Origin: an uncultured Clostridia bacterium
GTDB lineage: Bacteria; Bacillota; Clostridia; Christensenellales; Borkfalkiaceae
Direction of reading: 5' to 3'
Length of the DNA: 53,016 bases
Assembly: GCA_947630115.1 (NCBI GenBank)
Contig: CANRGG010000011.1
Coordinates: 1-53,016, forward strand
Shown: positions 8,704 to 15,950 of the stretch, in pieces
How positions within the stretch are numbered: the first letter of the stretch is position 1
Layout: the number at the start of each line of letters is the position of its first letter
Notes under the pieces: generated by a model
What the model was told of the DNA's origin: nothing
Seen by the model: the letters and a program-made list of their open reading frames with translations, nothing else
The model's database searches: none
Made by a program: the position numbers and the translations under genes

Positions 8704-8731
8704 GAAGAACGGAACTTTCGCTCCGCCCTTC
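8704..8731 (-). terminator. Terminator after the rubrerythrin/small-ORF operon
   Basis: GAAGGGCGGA-8 nt-TCCGTTCTTC pairs over 10 positions with two G-U pairs, and is followed on the minus strand by CTTTGATTTTTTCC. It lies just after the stop of the 43-aa ORF. Confidence 0.6.
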
Positions 8732-8737
8732 TTTTTT

Positions 8738-8869
8738 TCACAGATCGTCCGCGTCCTGAATAGGTTTTTCGTATTTGTCGGGAGAATAGATCCCCGTATA
8801 ACTGCCCATTTCGTCGTGTTCCGATCTCATATTCGCGCCTTTTTCAAGCGCTGTTTTCTTCTGCTTCAT
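8738..8869 (-). CDS. 43-aa small protein with GSYTG and QDADDL motifs
   Basis: An ATG at 8869 opens a 43-codon frame 3 nt after the stop of the 39-aa ORF. The product is hydrophilic, with MGSYTGIYSPDKYE and a C terminus ending QDADDL. Short Clostridia proteins with GSYTG and a QDADDL-type end look familiar to me, but I cannot name a family. There is no strong Shine-Dalgarno, so translation may be coupled to the gene upstream. The terminator follows directly, which supports it being the last gene of the rubrerythrin transcript. Function unknown. Confidence 0.6.
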   Translation of the reverse strand: MKQKKTALEKGANMRSEHDEMGSYTGIYSPDKYEKPIQDADDL

Positions 8870-8872
8870 CTT

Positions 8873-8992
8873 TTAGCCGCAGTTCTTGGTGTCGCAGGAC
8901 TTTTTGTTGCTCGTCTTGACGTTCTTGACGTCGCTCGTCGAGCTGCTCTTCTTGTTCTGCACATCGCTTCCGCTGTTTTTCTTATTCTTCAT
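8873..8992 (-). CDS. 39-aa Lys/Ser/Asn-rich small protein
   Basis: The ATG at 8992 overlaps the rubrerythrin stop (ATGA) and has AGGAG 6-8 nt upstream inside the rubrerythrin gene. The product is very hydrophilic, rich in Lys, Ser and Asn with Val-Lys repeats, and ends with two cysteines (KKSCDTKNCG). It has no membrane segment. Tight coupling to rubrerythrin hints at an oxidative-stress or metal-related role (inference); the paired C-terminal Cys could bind metal. Confidence 0.65.
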   Translation of the reverse strand: MKNKKNSGSDVQNKKSSSTSDVKNVKTSNKKSCDTKNCG

Positions 8993-9585
8993 ATATTCTC
9001 CTTTTTGAAGGGGAGATGAAGCTCGGCTTGTCCTTGCGACGCGCCGCACAGGGGGCAGATGTTCCAAGCCTCCTTTGCGGTATGCATATAGCCGCATTCG
9101 CCGCAGATCCACAGCATCGGTCTTTCCGCCTTATAGAGAGAGCCGTCCTTGAACGCCTCGAAAAGATATTCGAAGATGATCCGATGATTGCCCTCTACCA
9201 TCGCTACCTTTTCGAATTTGAGCGCAAGTTGCTCAAACCCCTCTTCTCTGGCGATCCTTGCAAATTCGGGGTACAAGACTTCCGCCTCGTCCCGTTCGTC
9301 GATCGCCGCAAAATTCAAGTTTTCTTCGATCGTTCCCGCATGGAAGGGAAAGTTCGCGTCGATGTGAACTTCGTTCTGGCTTCCCGCGTATTCCTGGATC
9401 GCTTCGAAGAAAACCTTTGCGTGATTCGTCTCGTTCTTTGCGATCGTACGGATGGTATCCGCAAGAACTTCATAGCCCTGCTTCATTGCAGCCTTGACAA
9501 TGAGCTGATAACGCATACCTGCTTGACATTCTCCCGCAAAACCTCTTGCAAGATTATAGAATGTTCGCGTCTTGGTAAACTCCAT
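8989..9585 (-). CDS. Rubrerythrin-family protein (ferritin-like diiron domain plus rubredoxin-like zinc/iron ribbon)
   Basis: The N-terminal part is a four-helix ferritin-like domain with carboxylate/His ligands in AGECQAGMRY, KNETNHAKVF and MVEGNHRIIFEY. The C-terminal 40 residues form a rubredoxin-like knuckle (WICGECGY and CPLCGA). Rubrerythrins reduce peroxide in anaerobes. Two ATGs are possible. GGGAGG directly abuts the first (9591) and lies 6 nt before the second (9585), so I take 9585, giving 198 residues. Two tiny ORFs follow on the same strand, the first overlapping by 4 bp. Confidence 0.9.
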   Translation of the reverse strand: MEFTKTRTFYNLARGFAGECQAGMRYQLIVKAAMKQGYEVLADTIRTIAKNETNHAKVFFEAIQEYAGSQNEVHIDANFPFHAGTIEENLNFAAIDERDEAEVLYPEFARIAREEGFEQLALKFEKVAMVEGNHRIIFEYLFEAFKDGSLYKAERPMLWICGECGYMHTAKEAWNICPLCGASQGQAELHLPFKKENI

Positions 9586-9677
9586 GTTCATCCTCCCTTA
9601 CGCTATCTATTTTGGACGGAGGACGGCGCGCTTATACCGGGAAAGGTGTGGTAATTTTTAGAAAGAGGGCCGATCTT

Positions 9678-11072
9678 TCAGAGAAAAACCTTCGTCTTTT
9701 CCCGTTTGAGGGCGCAGACCGCGAAACACACCGCAAGATCGACGAAGATCGCAAGCCCGCCGAAGAGATTTCCCGCCTCCCGAAAACTTTCGAGAAAAAC
9801 GCGCTCATAGAAAGCCGTATCTCCCTCGGTACGGATCTCATAATGCATATCCAGAACGGTATTTCCTCCGATCATGACGCTCCCCATCACTCCCTCGCAC
9901 AGATTGTAAACGGAAAATCCGTCCTCGGCGGTCAGCCGTTCCACCTCGAGTACAAAGCCTTCGTACTCCCCTTCCCAAAGCTGCACCGTGCAAAATCCGT
10001 CCGCTATAAAACAATAGATGAGATTATTGCCGTATTGATATTCCATCCCGTATTCAATCTCCGTCCCCAGCCCTTTTTCGAGTTCGGAGAGGGGAAGATA
10101 GTACTCCTTCCGCTCCCCCGCCTCGTCCATCTGAATGGTTTCCATATATTTTTTGAAACTTTCGCGATTGGCGCTGTAAAGCAGATCGCGCGTTTCAAAG
10201 GTAAGCGAGGAAAGAAGCGCCATGAGGACCACGGCAAGGATCAGGGGGATCGCGCCGAACAGCAAGGTTTTCAGATAGAGTTTTTTATTCTTTTTGCGGT
10301 TTTTCGCAGCCTCTTCTTTGTCCCATCGGTTCAGGGCATAGCCGTAAAGAAAGAAACCAACGAGAAAAAACGCGGCGCAAAGGATCACGCAAACCGTAAG
10401 AAGGAACAGAAATTCGTCGGTAAAGTTCGTTCCCGCAAGGAAAGAACACGCGGTAAAAAACGCGCAAAGAAATGCCTCCCCCGCGGCGAAATAGCAGAAC
10501 AGGGACGCCTTGCGATAGAGAAGGATCGCATATTTGGGATAGCTCTCCGCCTCTTCGTCGGCAGAATTGACGGCGCCGCGGAACAGCGCGATCATGACCG
10601 CAAAGCTCACGATGGCGACGGGAAGGCCCGTAAAGATCAAGAGGATCCACCAGGCAAAGCCTGACCAGACGACCGTTCTCAGATCCTTCCATACGCCGAA
10701 ATACAGTAAAAGCACGCCCGCAAGGAAAATCCCCGCCAAGATATAGACTTGCGTCGTAAATTTCGCAAGCCTGCGCTTTAAGAGCTTCGTCTCGGACTTT
10801 TCCGACAGCTTCGGCTCCGGTTTTATCTCTTCCGCGCCGCCGCCCTGCGCTTTCTCTGGTTCTTCCCGCCGCTCGCCCGCCAAGATCTCGTCCGCCGTCA
10901 CGCCGTAAAGCTCCGCGATCGCGGGAAGGAGCAGAATATCGGGCAAAACCGTCCCGCGCTCCCAACTCGAAACTGTCTTGTTCGACACGCCGAGCCGCTC
11001 CGCGACTTCCCGCTGGGTGAGCCCCTTCTCCCGTCGGAGCGCCGCCAAAAATTCGTCGATGGATCGTTTCAT
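9678..11072 (-). CDS. XRE-family HTH regulator with membrane domain
   Basis: Residues 1-65 are a canonical helix-turn-helix (LTQREVAERLGVSNKTVSSWERG) followed by a capping helix (LLPAIAELYGVTADEILAGE). A linker leads to about five hydrophobic segments between residues 105 and 290 and an extracytoplasmic tail of about 150 residues. This layout, a DNA-binding head tethered to the membrane, is common in Clostridia and often senses envelope conditions, but the signal here is unknown. The ATG at 11072 follows an AGGTG site. It has its own promoter and is not part of the neighbouring ABC operon. Confidence 0.85.
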   Translation of the reverse strand: MKRSIDEFLAALRREKGLTQREVAERLGVSNKTVSSWERGTVLPDILLLPAIAELYGVTADEILAGERREEPEKAQGGGAEEIKPEPKLSEKSETKLLKRRLAKFTTQVYILAGIFLAGVLLLYFGVWKDLRTVVWSGFAWWILLIFTGLPVAIVSFAVMIALFRGAVNSADEEAESYPKYAILLYRKASLFCYFAAGEAFLCAFFTACSFLAGTNFTDEFLFLLTVCVILCAAFFLVGFFLYGYALNRWDKEEAAKNRKKNKKLYLKTLLFGAIPLILAVVLMALLSSLTFETRDLLYSANRESFKKYMETIQMDEAGERKEYYLPLSELEKGLGTEIEYGMEYQYGNNLIYCFIADGFCTVQLWEGEYEGFVLEVERLTAEDGFSVYNLCEGVMGSVMIGGNTVLDMHYEIRTEGDTAFYERVFLESFREAGNLFGGLAIFVDLAVCFAVCALKREKTKVFL

Positions 11073-11089
11073 CGTTCACCTCATCCTCT

Positions 11090-11118
11090 ATTCTATCGTT
11101 TTCCAAGCGGAAATGCAA
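11090..11118 (-). promoter_or_regulatory. Sigma-A-type promoter of the XRE gene
   Basis: TTGCAT (11113-11118) and TAGAAT (11090-11095) have a 17-bp spacer, giving a leader of about 11 nt. The closeness of start and promoter would suit autoregulation (inference). Confidence 0.5.
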
Positions 11119-11165
11119 GAACCCATTTTCGGAATTTGTCTGAAATTTTCGGAATTTCGCTCTTT

Positions 11166-11201
11166 GCGCCGCGCCGCCCGGTCTCCCGGGCGGCGCGGCG
11201 C
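11166..11201 (-). terminator. GC-rich hairpin after the ABC exporter operon
   Basis: A 16-bp perfect stem (arms GCGCCGCGCCGCCCGG and CCGGGCGGCGCGGCGC) with a 4-nt loop lies 15 bp after the stop at 11217. There is no U-tract on either side, so it may act as an RNA 3'-end stabiliser or a U-less terminator. Confidence 0.5.
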
Positions 11202-11216
11202 AAGTTTCGTCTATCT

Positions 11217-12995
11217 TTATTTTGCAAACTGAGCATTATAGAGATCAAAATAAAATCCCCTCCCGGCAAGCAGCTCTTTATGGGTCCCCCGCTCGACGAT
11301 CTTGCCGTCCTTCATCACGAGGATCAGATCGGCGTTTTCGATCGTCGAGAGCCGGTGGGCGACGATGAAGCAGGTCCTGCCCTCCATGAGTTTTCGGAAG
11401 GCGTCCTGCACTTTGAGTTCGGTGCGGGCGTCGATGTTGCTCGTCGCCTCGTCCAAAATCAGCATGGGCGGACGGCAGAGCATGACCCGCGCGATACACA
11501 GGAGCTGTTTCTGCCCCTGCGAGAGCGCGCCCTCGCTGCCAAGAACGGTGTCATAGCCGTGTTCGAGCCGCATGATGAAGTTGTGCGCATGCGCCGCCTT
11601 CGCCGCCGCGATCATCTCCTCCTCGCTCGCCTCGGGATTGCCCATCAACAGGTTTTCGCGCACCGTTGCGGTTTTGAGCCACGTCTCCTGCAATACCATG
11701 CCGAAATTTTCGCGGAGCGATCTTCTCGTCACCTCCCTCACGTCGCGGCCGTCCACGCTCACCCGTCCGCCGTCCACGTCGTAAAAGCGCATGAGAAGGT
11801 TGATGAGCGTCGTCTTGCCGCAGCCCGTCGGCCCCACGATCGCGATCCGTTTGCCCGCGGGCGCGGTGACGCAGAGATCTTCGATGAGTTTCCGCTCGGG
11901 GGTGTAGGAGAAGAAAACATGTTCGAGCCCGACTTCTCCCGAGACCTCGGAAAGGGCGGGAAGCTCCCGGTCGGAGGGCTCCTCCTCTTCCCCGATGAGC
12001 GCAAACAGCCGCGCGGCGCAGGCGAGGGCGTTCTGGAATTCGGCGACGACCTCGGTGATCTCGTTGAAGGGCTTTGTGTATTGGGTGGAATAATTCAAGA
12101 CCGCCGTGAGCGCGCCCACTGTAAAAGGCGCGGCGCTGCCCGCCGTCGCAATCGCCAGGAACGCCCCGAGAAGGGCGACGAGGGCATAGACGGTCGCATT
12201 GATGAAGCGGGTCGCGGGGTTGGTCGTCGAAGAGAAGAACACGGCGCGCAGCGAACATTTTTCGAGACGGTCGTTGATCTTTGTGAAAGTTTCCATGTTT
12301 TCGTCCTCATGGCAGAACGCCTTGACCGTCTTGAGATTTCCCACCATCTCGTCGATCAGTGCCGTCTGCTCCGCGCGCACTTCGGACTGCTCCTTGAACA
12401 TTTTATAGGTCCGCGAGGAGATGAACTTCGCCGCGAACAGGGAAAGAGGAGTCACGCAGACGACGATGAGGGCGATCTCCCAGCGCATGAAAAAGAGGAT
12501 CACGAGCACGCCGAGAATGGTCGCCGCGCCCGTAAAGAGCTGGGAAAAGCCCAAAAGCAATCCGTCCGAGAACTGTTCGGCGTCCGTGATGACGACGCTC
12601 GCCGTCTCCCCGTATGCCCTGCCGTCGAGGAAGCGGAGGGGCAGCACGCCGATCTTTTTGAACGCGTCCGTCCGGATGTCGGAAAGGACATGATAGGCGA
12701 CGCGGTTATTGCAAAGGCTCATCGCATACAGCGAGACCGCCGCCGCAAGCGTGCAGCCGCCGATCGCGATCAGAATGCGGAAAAGCGCCTGAAAATCCAC
12801 TTCCCCCGCGCCGAGGATACAGTCGATCCCCCGCCCCGCGAGATAGGGCACGGCGAGCGTCCCGGCGACGTTGACAATCGCAAGCAGGACCGTGCAGACA
12901 AGATAGGGCAGATAGGGCCTTAAATAGCGGAGGATCCCCCGCATGGTCGCGCCTTTCCCCGCGGCGCCCGCGCTGCGTTTTTTCCGGCGGTTCAC
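11217..12995 (-). CDS. ABC exporter half-transporter, catalytic-site subunit
   Basis: Fused membrane domain (six predicted helices, residues 25-320) and ATPase domain. Walker A is GPTGCGKTT (388-396), Walker B ends LILDEATSN with catalytic Glu516, and the H-loop is IVAHRLST. The signature motif is LSQGQ (491-495) rather than LSGGQ. It starts at a GTG whose GTGA overlaps the stop of the partner gene, behind AGGAGGG. With the upstream gene it makes a heterodimeric exporter. The Glu in this subunit and the changed signature are the pattern of the TM288-type subunit of asymmetric exporters. Substrate unknown. Confidence 0.92.
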   Translation of the reverse strand: MNRRKKRSAGAAGKGATMRGILRYLRPYLPYLVCTVLLAIVNVAGTLAVPYLAGRGIDCILGAGEVDFQALFRILIAIGGCTLAAAVSLYAMSLCNNRVAYHVLSDIRTDAFKKIGVLPLRFLDGRAYGETASVVITDAEQFSDGLLLGFSQLFTGAATILGVLVILFFMRWEIALIVVCVTPLSLFAAKFISSRTYKMFKEQSEVRAEQTALIDEMVGNLKTVKAFCHEDENMETFTKINDRLEKCSLRAVFFSSTTNPATRFINATVYALVALLGAFLAIATAGSAAPFTVGALTAVLNYSTQYTKPFNEITEVVAEFQNALACAARLFALIGEEEEPSDRELPALSEVSGEVGLEHVFFSYTPERKLIEDLCVTAPAGKRIAIVGPTGCGKTTLINLLMRFYDVDGGRVSVDGRDVREVTRRSLRENFGMVLQETWLKTATVRENLLMGNPEASEEEMIAAAKAAHAHNFIMRLEHGYDTVLGSEGALSQGQKQLLCIARVMLCRPPMLILDEATSNIDARTELKVQDAFRKLMEGRTCFIVAHRLSTIENADLILVMKDGKIVERGTHKELLAGRGFYFDLYNAQFAK

Positions 12996-14710
12996 GGCTC
13001 CCTCCTTTCCTGCGAAGAGAGGATCTCCCGATAGACCCCGCAGGTTTTCGAAAGTTCTTCATGGGTGCCGATCCCGACCGCTTTCCCGTCGTCGAGCACG
13101 ACGATCCGATCCGCATGGCGCATGGAGCTCACCCGCTGGGACACGAGAAATACCGTGCAGGAGAGCGTTTTGAGGGCGGCGAAAAGATTTCGCTCCGTCG
13201 CGTAGTCGAGCGCGGAGGAACAGTCGTCGAGAATGAGGATCTCGGGCTCTTTGACGAGCGCCCGCGCGATTGTGAGCCGTTGCCGCTGCCCGCCCGAGAG
13301 ATTTTTCCCCTCCTGCGCGATCTCGCCATCCAGCCCCCCCTTTGCGCGGAGAACGTCGGACGCCTGCGCAAGTTCCGCCGCGCGCAGAAGCGCCCGATCG
13401 TCCGCATTTTGATTTCCCCAGAGCAGGTTGGAGCGAATGCTCCCCTTGAACAAAACGACTTTTTGCGGCACATAGCCGATCTTTTCGCGCAGGATTCCGG
13501 CAGGGATCTTCTCGACGTTCTCGCCGCCGACGAGGACTCGTCCCTCCGCCGCCCGGTAGAAGCGGGGGATAAGATTGACAAGAGTGCTCTTTCCCGCGCC
13601 CGTTCCGCCCAAAATGCCGACCGTCTCCCCTTTTTTCACCGAAAAGTCGATCCCCGTCAGGGCGTTCGCACCGCCCCCGTAGGAAAAGGAAACGTTTTCA
13701 AAGCGCACCGCCTCCGAAGGGTCGGGAGTTTCCTCCGCCCCGTCCTCCTCCGAAAGGACGGCCGGTTCCCCCTCCATGTCGAGGACCTTGCCGATCCGCT
13801 TCTGGCAGGAGACCGCTTTCGTCACCGTGACGATGAGATTGGCGAGCTTGATGAGCTCGACCAGGATCTGCGCGAGATAACCGTAAAGGGCGACGATCTG
13901 CCCCTGTTCGAGGGCGCCGCCGTCCACGCGGATCGCGCCGACATACAAAAGGGCGATCAAGGCGAGATTGACGAGCACGAACGTGACGGGCCCGGTGAGC
14001 GCCGAAATCCGGCCGACCCCCTTCTGCGCCTTTTTGAGGGCGCCGCTCCGCGTTCGGAACTCTTCAAGCTCCTTTTCTTCGAGGGAAAAGGCGCGGATCA
14101 CCCTCACACCCGAGAGATTTTCCCGCGTGGAGAGATAGACCCTGTCGAGCCGGCCCTGCATTTTCTGATAGAGCGGGATACAGACCCCCATGACGGTGTA
14201 AACGGCGACCGCAAGCAGCGGAATGACTGCCACAAACACGAGCGCTGCGCGGACATCCACCAAGAAGGCGAGCCCCATCGCGCCGAACACCACAAAGGGA
14301 GAACGAAGAAAAAGGCGGAGCGCCATATTGACGCCCGTCTGCACCTGCGCGACGTCGCTCGTCATGAGCGTGATCATCTTCGCCGTGCCGATCCCGTCGA
14401 TCTGTGAAAAGGAGAAAGACTGGATCTTGCCGAACAGCTTGCTCCTCAGCGAGGCGGCGGTGCCCACCGCCGCTTTCGCCGCAAAATACTGCGCCGTGAG
14501 CGCAAAGCCCAATCCCGCCACCCCGAACGCCACCAAAAGCAGGCAGGCATGCAGCACATATTCCCGGTCCCCGTTCGCAATCCCGACGTCGATGACCGCC
14601 GCCACAACGAGGGGAACGGAGAGCTCGAGCGCAACTTCGAACAGCTTAAAAAGAGGCGATAAGACCGCCTCCCTGCGATAGGTTCTGAGCGCTTGCAATA
14701 AGTATTTCAA
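12992..14710 (-). CDS. ABC exporter half-transporter, degenerate-site subunit
   Basis: Six-helix membrane domain followed by an ATPase domain with Walker A GGTGAGKST and a canonical LSGGQ signature. The residue after Walker B is Asp instead of the catalytic Glu (LILDDCSSALD), and the switch His is Gln (LVSQRVSS), so its own ATP site should be slow or inactive. This is the TM287-like half of a heterodimeric exporter. The likely start is the TTG at 14710, which has GAGGG 7 nt upstream; an in-frame TTG at 14731 would overlap the exchanger gene but has no ribosome site. It follows the exchanger by 10 nt and is probably cotranscribed from the riboswitch-controlled promoter. Confidence 0.9.
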   Translation of the reverse strand: MKYLLQALRTYRREAVLSPLFKLFEVALELSVPLVVAAVIDVGIANGDREYVLHACLLLVAFGVAGLGFALTAQYFAAKAAVGTAASLRSKLFGKIQSFSFSQIDGIGTAKMITLMTSDVAQVQTGVNMALRLFLRSPFVVFGAMGLAFLVDVRAALVFVAVIPLLAVAVYTVMGVCIPLYQKMQGRLDRVYLSTRENLSGVRVIRAFSLEEKELEEFRTRSGALKKAQKGVGRISALTGPVTFVLVNLALIALLYVGAIRVDGGALEQGQIVALYGYLAQILVELIKLANLIVTVTKAVSCQKRIGKVLDMEGEPAVLSEEDGAEETPDPSEAVRFENVSFSYGGGANALTGIDFSVKKGETVGILGGTGAGKSTLVNLIPRFYRAAEGRVLVGGENVEKIPAGILREKIGYVPQKVVLFKGSIRSNLLWGNQNADDRALLRAAELAQASDVLRAKGGLDGEIAQEGKNLSGGQRQRLTIARALVKEPEILILDDCSSALDYATERNLFAALKTLSCTVFLVSQRVSSMRHADRIVVLDDGKAVGIGTHEELSKTCGVYREILSSQERREP

Positions 14711-14720
14711 ATTCCTTCCC

Positions 14721-15740
14721 TCACGCCGCAACGGGACTTAAAAACAGGTAAAGATAATATCCGACAAAACAGCCGAGCATGAGCGCGCCCGCGAGCTTGC
14801 CGAGCTTATGCCCTCTGAAAAGAGACAGGACGAACAAAAGCGCCGCCGCCGCAAACGCCGCAAGGGCGTCGATCAGGTTCCCCGAAAGGGAGAAGGCGAG
14901 CGGACAGAAGAGCGAGGACACCCCCGCAACCATGAAGATGTTGAATATGTTGCTGCCGATGATGTTGCCGACGGCGATATCCGTCTCCCCCTTGAACGCC
15001 GCGATGACCGAGGTGACAAGTTCGGGCAGAGAGGTCCCGATCGCGACGATCGTGAGCCCGATGATCCGTTCCGAAACGCCGCAGGCGGTCGCGATATAGC
15101 GCGCCGCGTTCACGAGCAGCGTCCCGCCGCCGACGACCATGCCGAGCCCGACGAGAAGAAGCAGAACGGTAAACCAGGTCTTTTGCTCCATGCTTTGGAA
15201 CCATTGCCCGATCTTTCCCTTCGGGGGAACCTCTTCCGCCGCGCCGCCGTTTTCCTCAGGGGTCAAAAGTTTGAGCCGTTTTTGCTCTTTCAGCGCGCCG
15301 CGGAACAAGAGGACCATATAGCCCGAAAAGACCGCAAGCAAAATGAGGCCGTCCCACCATTCGACGGCGCGCCCCCACACGCCAAGCCCCACGAGCAGCG
15401 CGCTCGCAAGAAGCAAAACGGGAAGATCGAGCCGCAGAGAGCCCCGCTGAACGGGCAGTTCGTGCACGAGCGCCGAAATGCCCAGAATGAGCAGGATATT
15501 CGTGATGTTGCTCCCGACGACGTTGCCGATCGCGATGTCGGTGGATCTTTGGACCGCCGAGGTGATCGAGACCGCAAGCTCGGGCGCGCTCGTGCCGAAG
15601 GCGACGACGGTGAGCCCGATCACGAGCGACGGGATCTTGCACTTTTCCGCAACTTTCGCGCTGCCCTCCACAAACCAATCCGCCCCCTTGACAAGCAGCG
15701 CAAAGCCTACGATCAACAAAAAAATCTGTAAAATCAACAT
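14721..15740 (-). CDS. CaCA-family cation exchanger (annotated as calcium/sodium antiporter)
   Basis: This 339-residue membrane protein has about ten hydrophobic segments and the two inverted alpha-repeats of the CaCA superfamily, GNVVGSNITNILLILG near residue 72 and GNIIGSNIFNIFMVAG near residue 245, each preceded by an APELAVS or LPELVTS motif. Such proteins exchange Ca2+ or other divalent cations against Na+ or H+. Because a yybP-ykoY aptamer precedes the gene, I infer that the exported ion here includes Mn2+. The ABC exporter genes follow within 10 nt. Confidence 0.9.
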   Translation of the reverse strand: MLILQIFLLIVGFALLVKGADWFVEGSAKVAEKCKIPSLVIGLTVVAFGTSAPELAVSITSAVQRSTDIAIGNVVGSNITNILLILGISALVHELPVQRGSLRLDLPVLLLASALLVGLGVWGRAVEWWDGLILLAVFSGYMVLLFRGALKEQKRLKLLTPEENGGAAEEVPPKGKIGQWFQSMEQKTWFTVLLLLVGLGMVVGGGTLLVNAARYIATACGVSERIIGLTIVAIGTSLPELVTSVIAAFKGETDIAVGNIIGSNIFNIFMVAGVSSLFCPLAFSLSGNLIDALAAFAAAALLFVLSLFRGHKLGKLAGALMLGCFVGYYLYLFLSPVAA

Positions 15741-15763
15741 ACCCTTCCTTCCGTAAGATCATT

Positions 15764-15871
15764 GCCGAAAGTCTTGTCGTTCATACGAAACCGTATGAGC
15801 CGCCGCGACACGCTTCCTTGCAAAGCGGGGTATGTTGCCGCAGGCGCGAAAAGGGACTACTCCCCCTCGGC
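15764..15871 (-). ncRNA. yybP-ykoY (Mn2+) riboswitch aptamer
   Basis: Read on the minus strand, the leader of the exchanger gene has the hallmarks of this class: closing helix GCCGA/UCGGC (15867-15871 with 15764-15768), the conserved GGGGGAGUAG at its 5' side, a CGGCAACAUACC loop near 15830-15843, and a GACAAGACUUUCGGC 3' side. Its first base falls 2 nt after the predicted transcription start. Known members sense Mn2+ and turn on exporters. No terminator fits between the aptamer and the ATG, and the GGAAGGAAGG ribosome site is only a few bases away, so control is probably at translation initiation (inference). Confidence 0.85.
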
Positions 15872-15879
15872 TCAGAAAA

Positions 15880-15908
15880 ATCTTACCATTCGCGCAAAAA
15901 AAAGTCAA
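15880..15908 (-). promoter_or_regulatory. Promoter of the riboswitch/exchanger/ABC operon
   Basis: TTGACT (15903-15908) and TAAGAT (15880-15885) have a 17-bp spacer, predicting a start at 15873. The -35 box lies inside the 3' arm of the preceding gene's terminator hairpin. Confidence 0.7.
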
Positions 15909-15928
15909 GCGCATAAGCCGCTTGACTT
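15902..15928 (-). terminator. Intrinsic terminator of the acyltransferase gene
   Basis: AAGTCAAGCG-loop-CGCTTGACTT forms a 10-bp stem and is followed on the minus strand by a run of T. It ends the 15951-17258 gene and overlaps the next promoter. Confidence 0.8.
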
Positions 15929-15950
15929 GGATTTTTCCCTTCTCTTTCGC

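Noticed and set aside
11136-12923. 595-codon plus-strand frame opposite the ABC gene
   Set aside because: No domain, no ribosome site; all ABC motifs lie on the minus strand.
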